A stretch of 34,012 bases of DNA from Mitsuokella sp. oral taxon 131 str. W9106 (GTDB lineage: Bacteria; Bacillota; Negativicutes; Selenomonadales; Selenomonadaceae): assembly GCF_000469545.1 (NCBI RefSeq), contig NZ_KI273053.1, forward strand, positions 1 to 34,012, in the 5' to 3' direction. The notes beneath the pieces are model-generated. The model saw only the letters and a program-made list of their open reading frames with translations, was not told where the DNA came from and ran no database searches. The stretch's first letter is position 1. Every line of letters starts with the position of its first letter. This document shows positions 32,516 to 34,012 of the stretch, one piece after another. The position numbers and the translations under genes were made by a program.

Positions 32516-34012
32516 ATGGGAAACTGGAAACCAATCAGGGCAGATCGCCTGCTCCTCGTCGTGCTCGTCCTTGCCCTCGCGCTCCTTGCCAGCGCCAGCC
32601 CCGGCCTTGCGGCAGGAAGCGGCACGGACACGATCGCAAACGCGGGGACGGGACTAGGCGGCACATTCGACACGAACCTGAAAACCATCGCGAAGGGCAT
32701 CGTCTCGGCGATGCACGTCATCCTCATCGTCATGACCGCCGTCGCCGGCATGATGATCGCATTCGGCATCGAGGACGGCAAGAAATTCATCTGGCAGGCC
32801 ATGCTCGGCTTCGGGCTTGCCTTCAACTTCGGCGCGTTCCTCATCGGGACCGACCTCTGGACAGCGAGCTCTGCCACCCAGTCCGCCGTCACCTTCTACA
32901 CGCCGGAGCTCAAGGATTCCTCCAAGGGCATCAACATCCTAGGCGGCTTCATGAACCACTACACCGAGCACGTCATCGCGCCGGGCGCGAAGAACATCCT
33001 GCCGTACTGCACGCGCCTCCTCGTCATCCTCGCCGTCGTGCAGGCGACGTGGGAGCTGTCCATCAAGTTCATGTCGGGCGACAAGCTCCAGTACCTCATC
33101 AACATGACGCTGAAGATCGGCTTCTACCTCTTCCTCATGACGAACTGGATCTCCCTCATGGGCTCGCTCTCGGAGGGCTTCGAGCTGCTCGGCATCAAGG
33201 CGAGCGGGAGCACCGCCTCGGCGAACAACATCATCGGGGAGAACTGCGACCGCATCGCCCAGCTTGCCACGGACTGCGTGACGACAATCTTCACGAACAT
33301 ATCCTTTGACAGCTTTGGTGTCCTGATTATCATGGTGGTGTCCATGGTGGCGATCATCTACTGCATGTTCATGACCGCGCTCGAGATGTTCATGGCGCGC
33401 ATCGAGTTCTACACGATGGCGCTCCTGACGCTCCCGCTCCTCGCGTTCGGCGTCACGTCGAAATTCTCCTTCCTGACGGAAAAGGCAATCGGCGCGATGT
33501 TCAACCTCGCGATCAAAGTCTGCGCGATTGCCTTCATCTCCGCGATGGCCGTGCCATTCATCGAGAGCTTCGTCCAGAAGCTCAAGGAGACGCCGGGCAC
33601 GCTGGAAGATCTCGGCATCATCTTGCAGGCGATCCTCGCCTGCGGCATGATCTACATCCTGACAAAGAAGATCCCGGTGCTCGTCACGGGGCTGCTCAGC
33701 GGCTCGCCCCAGCTCGGCGGCAACAGCATGGTCGAAATGGCGAGAGGCGCCGCCGGCGGCGTCGGGGCAGCGGCAGGCGCCGTCGGCGCGTTCCGTGCGG
33801 CAAGCGCAGCGGCGGACTTCGCTAGGAGCGAGGGCAGGAGCAGCGTCGGCGGCGGATTCAGCCGAGGGACACTGACGCAGCTCGGCCGCAACTTCGCGAT
33901 GAGCCGCAGCCCTGTGCAGAGCTATCGCCGCTCCATGCAGAATTTCCAATCCACCCTGCAAAACACGGGCAGCAGGACACTGGATCAGATCCGTATGGGC
34001 AGGGACAGCAAC
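32516..34012 (+). CDS. trbL: VirB6/TrbL family polytopic membrane protein, 5' part (C-terminus beyond window edge)
   Basis: The first 499 codons of the channel's polytopic inner-membrane protein. A signal-peptide-like helix (LLLVVLVLALALLASASPGLAAG) precedes at least six membrane segments, including VSAMHVILIVMTAVAGMMIAFGI, LLVILAVVQATWELSI, FGVLIIMVVSMVAIIYCMFMT and ILQAILACGMIYILTKKIPVL. The typical TrbL motif MTALEMFMARIEFYTMALLTLPLLAFG is present at about 284-310. After about residue 400 a Gly/Ala/Ser-rich cytoplasmic tail begins and runs off the window. CGGAGGGG precedes the ATG. It stands behind palindromes B2 and B3, so it may be transcribed separately from virB5. Confidence 0.92.
   Translation, partial: MGNWKPIRADRLLLVVLVLALALLASASPGLAAGSGTDTIANAGTGLGGTFDTNLKTIAKGIVSAMHVILIVMTAVAGMMIAFGIEDGKKFIWQAMLGFGLAFNFGAFLIGTDLWTASSATQSAVTFYTPELKDSSKGINILGGFMNHYTEHVIAPGAKNILPYCTRLLVILAVVQATWELSIKFMSGDKLQYLINMTLKIGFYLFLMTNWISLMGSLSEGFELLGIKASGSTASANNIIGENCDRIAQLATDCVTTIFTNISFDSFGVLIIMVVSMVAIIYCMFMTALEMFMARIEFYTMALLTLPLLAFGVTSKFSFLTEKAIGAMFNLAIKVCAIAFISAMAVPFIESFVQKLKETPGTLEDLGIILQAILACGMIYILTKKIPVLVTGLLSGSPQLGGNSMVEMARGAAGGVGAAAGAVGAFRAASAAADFARSEGRSSVGGGFSRGTLTQLGRNFAMSRSPVQSYRRSMQNFQSTLQNTGSRTLDQIRMGRDSN

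Noticed and set aside
1-34012. tRNA, rRNA or CRISPR arrays
   Set aside because: Reading both strands gave no cloverleaf, rRNA core or regular repeat-spacer array; the 14-base match to the 16S tail complement at 25019-25032 does not extend into rRNA sequence.

Overview
The window looks like chromosomal DNA of a Gram-negative-walled Firmicute, most likely a Selenomonas-like member of the Negativicutes. This rests on protein character, not on a database search. The coding DNA is GC-rich, AGGAGG-type ribosome sites are strong, and chemotaxis and fermentative genes are present. It also carries a conjugation apparatus with outer-membrane-type VirB9/VirB10 subunits next to a replication initiator of the kind seen on Firmicute plasmids. 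That combination fits a didermic Firmicute.

Bases 1-10.3 kb hold ordinary cellular genes. There are two paralogous methyl-accepting chemotaxis receptors (the first cut by the window edge), a hypothetical alanine-rich protein, an L-lactate/2-hydroxyacid dehydrogenase on the plus strand, and on the minus strand galM, an iron-type alcohol dehydrogenase, sucC and sucD. Several promoters and three convincing intrinsic terminators can be read here.

Bases 10.3-34.0 kb are one side of a conjugative element, all on the plus strand and still open at the right edge. It starts with two small regulators: a zinc-ribbon/XRE fusion and a minimal XRE protein. Next come a coiled-coil protein, ParA, ParB, a LytM peptidase and a DnaD-like/RepA_N-like initiator with iteron-like repeats inside its own gene. 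Then follows a P-type (Trb/VirB) type IV secretion operon in the order TraF peptidase, two unknowns, VirB8, VirB9, VirB10, VirD4, VirB11, an AT-rich island with a 27-residue zinc-ribbon microprotein, VirB2 pilin, VirB3, a free-standing VirB4 N-domain paralogue, full VirB4, a small membrane protein, a 622-residue helical protein, VirB5 and VirB6 (cut by the edge). No relaxase, integrase or defined attachment site is in view, so an integrated plasmid and an ICE cannot be told apart.

The most novel material is regulatory and architectural. Two palindrome families sit at operon-internal boundaries. One is TGCAGTTTTTAAAAACTGCA, present twice, each 6 bases before a TATAAT. The other is built on GGTGTCC-N-GGACACC, present three times. 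There are also the iterons inside the initiator gene, the 22% G+C island with a 14-base match to the anti-Shine-Dalgarno, the microprotein, the pilin-leader hairpin and the ATPase-less VirB4 companion. Together they suggest a modular, separately switched transfer operon governed by the two XRE regulators at the left end.
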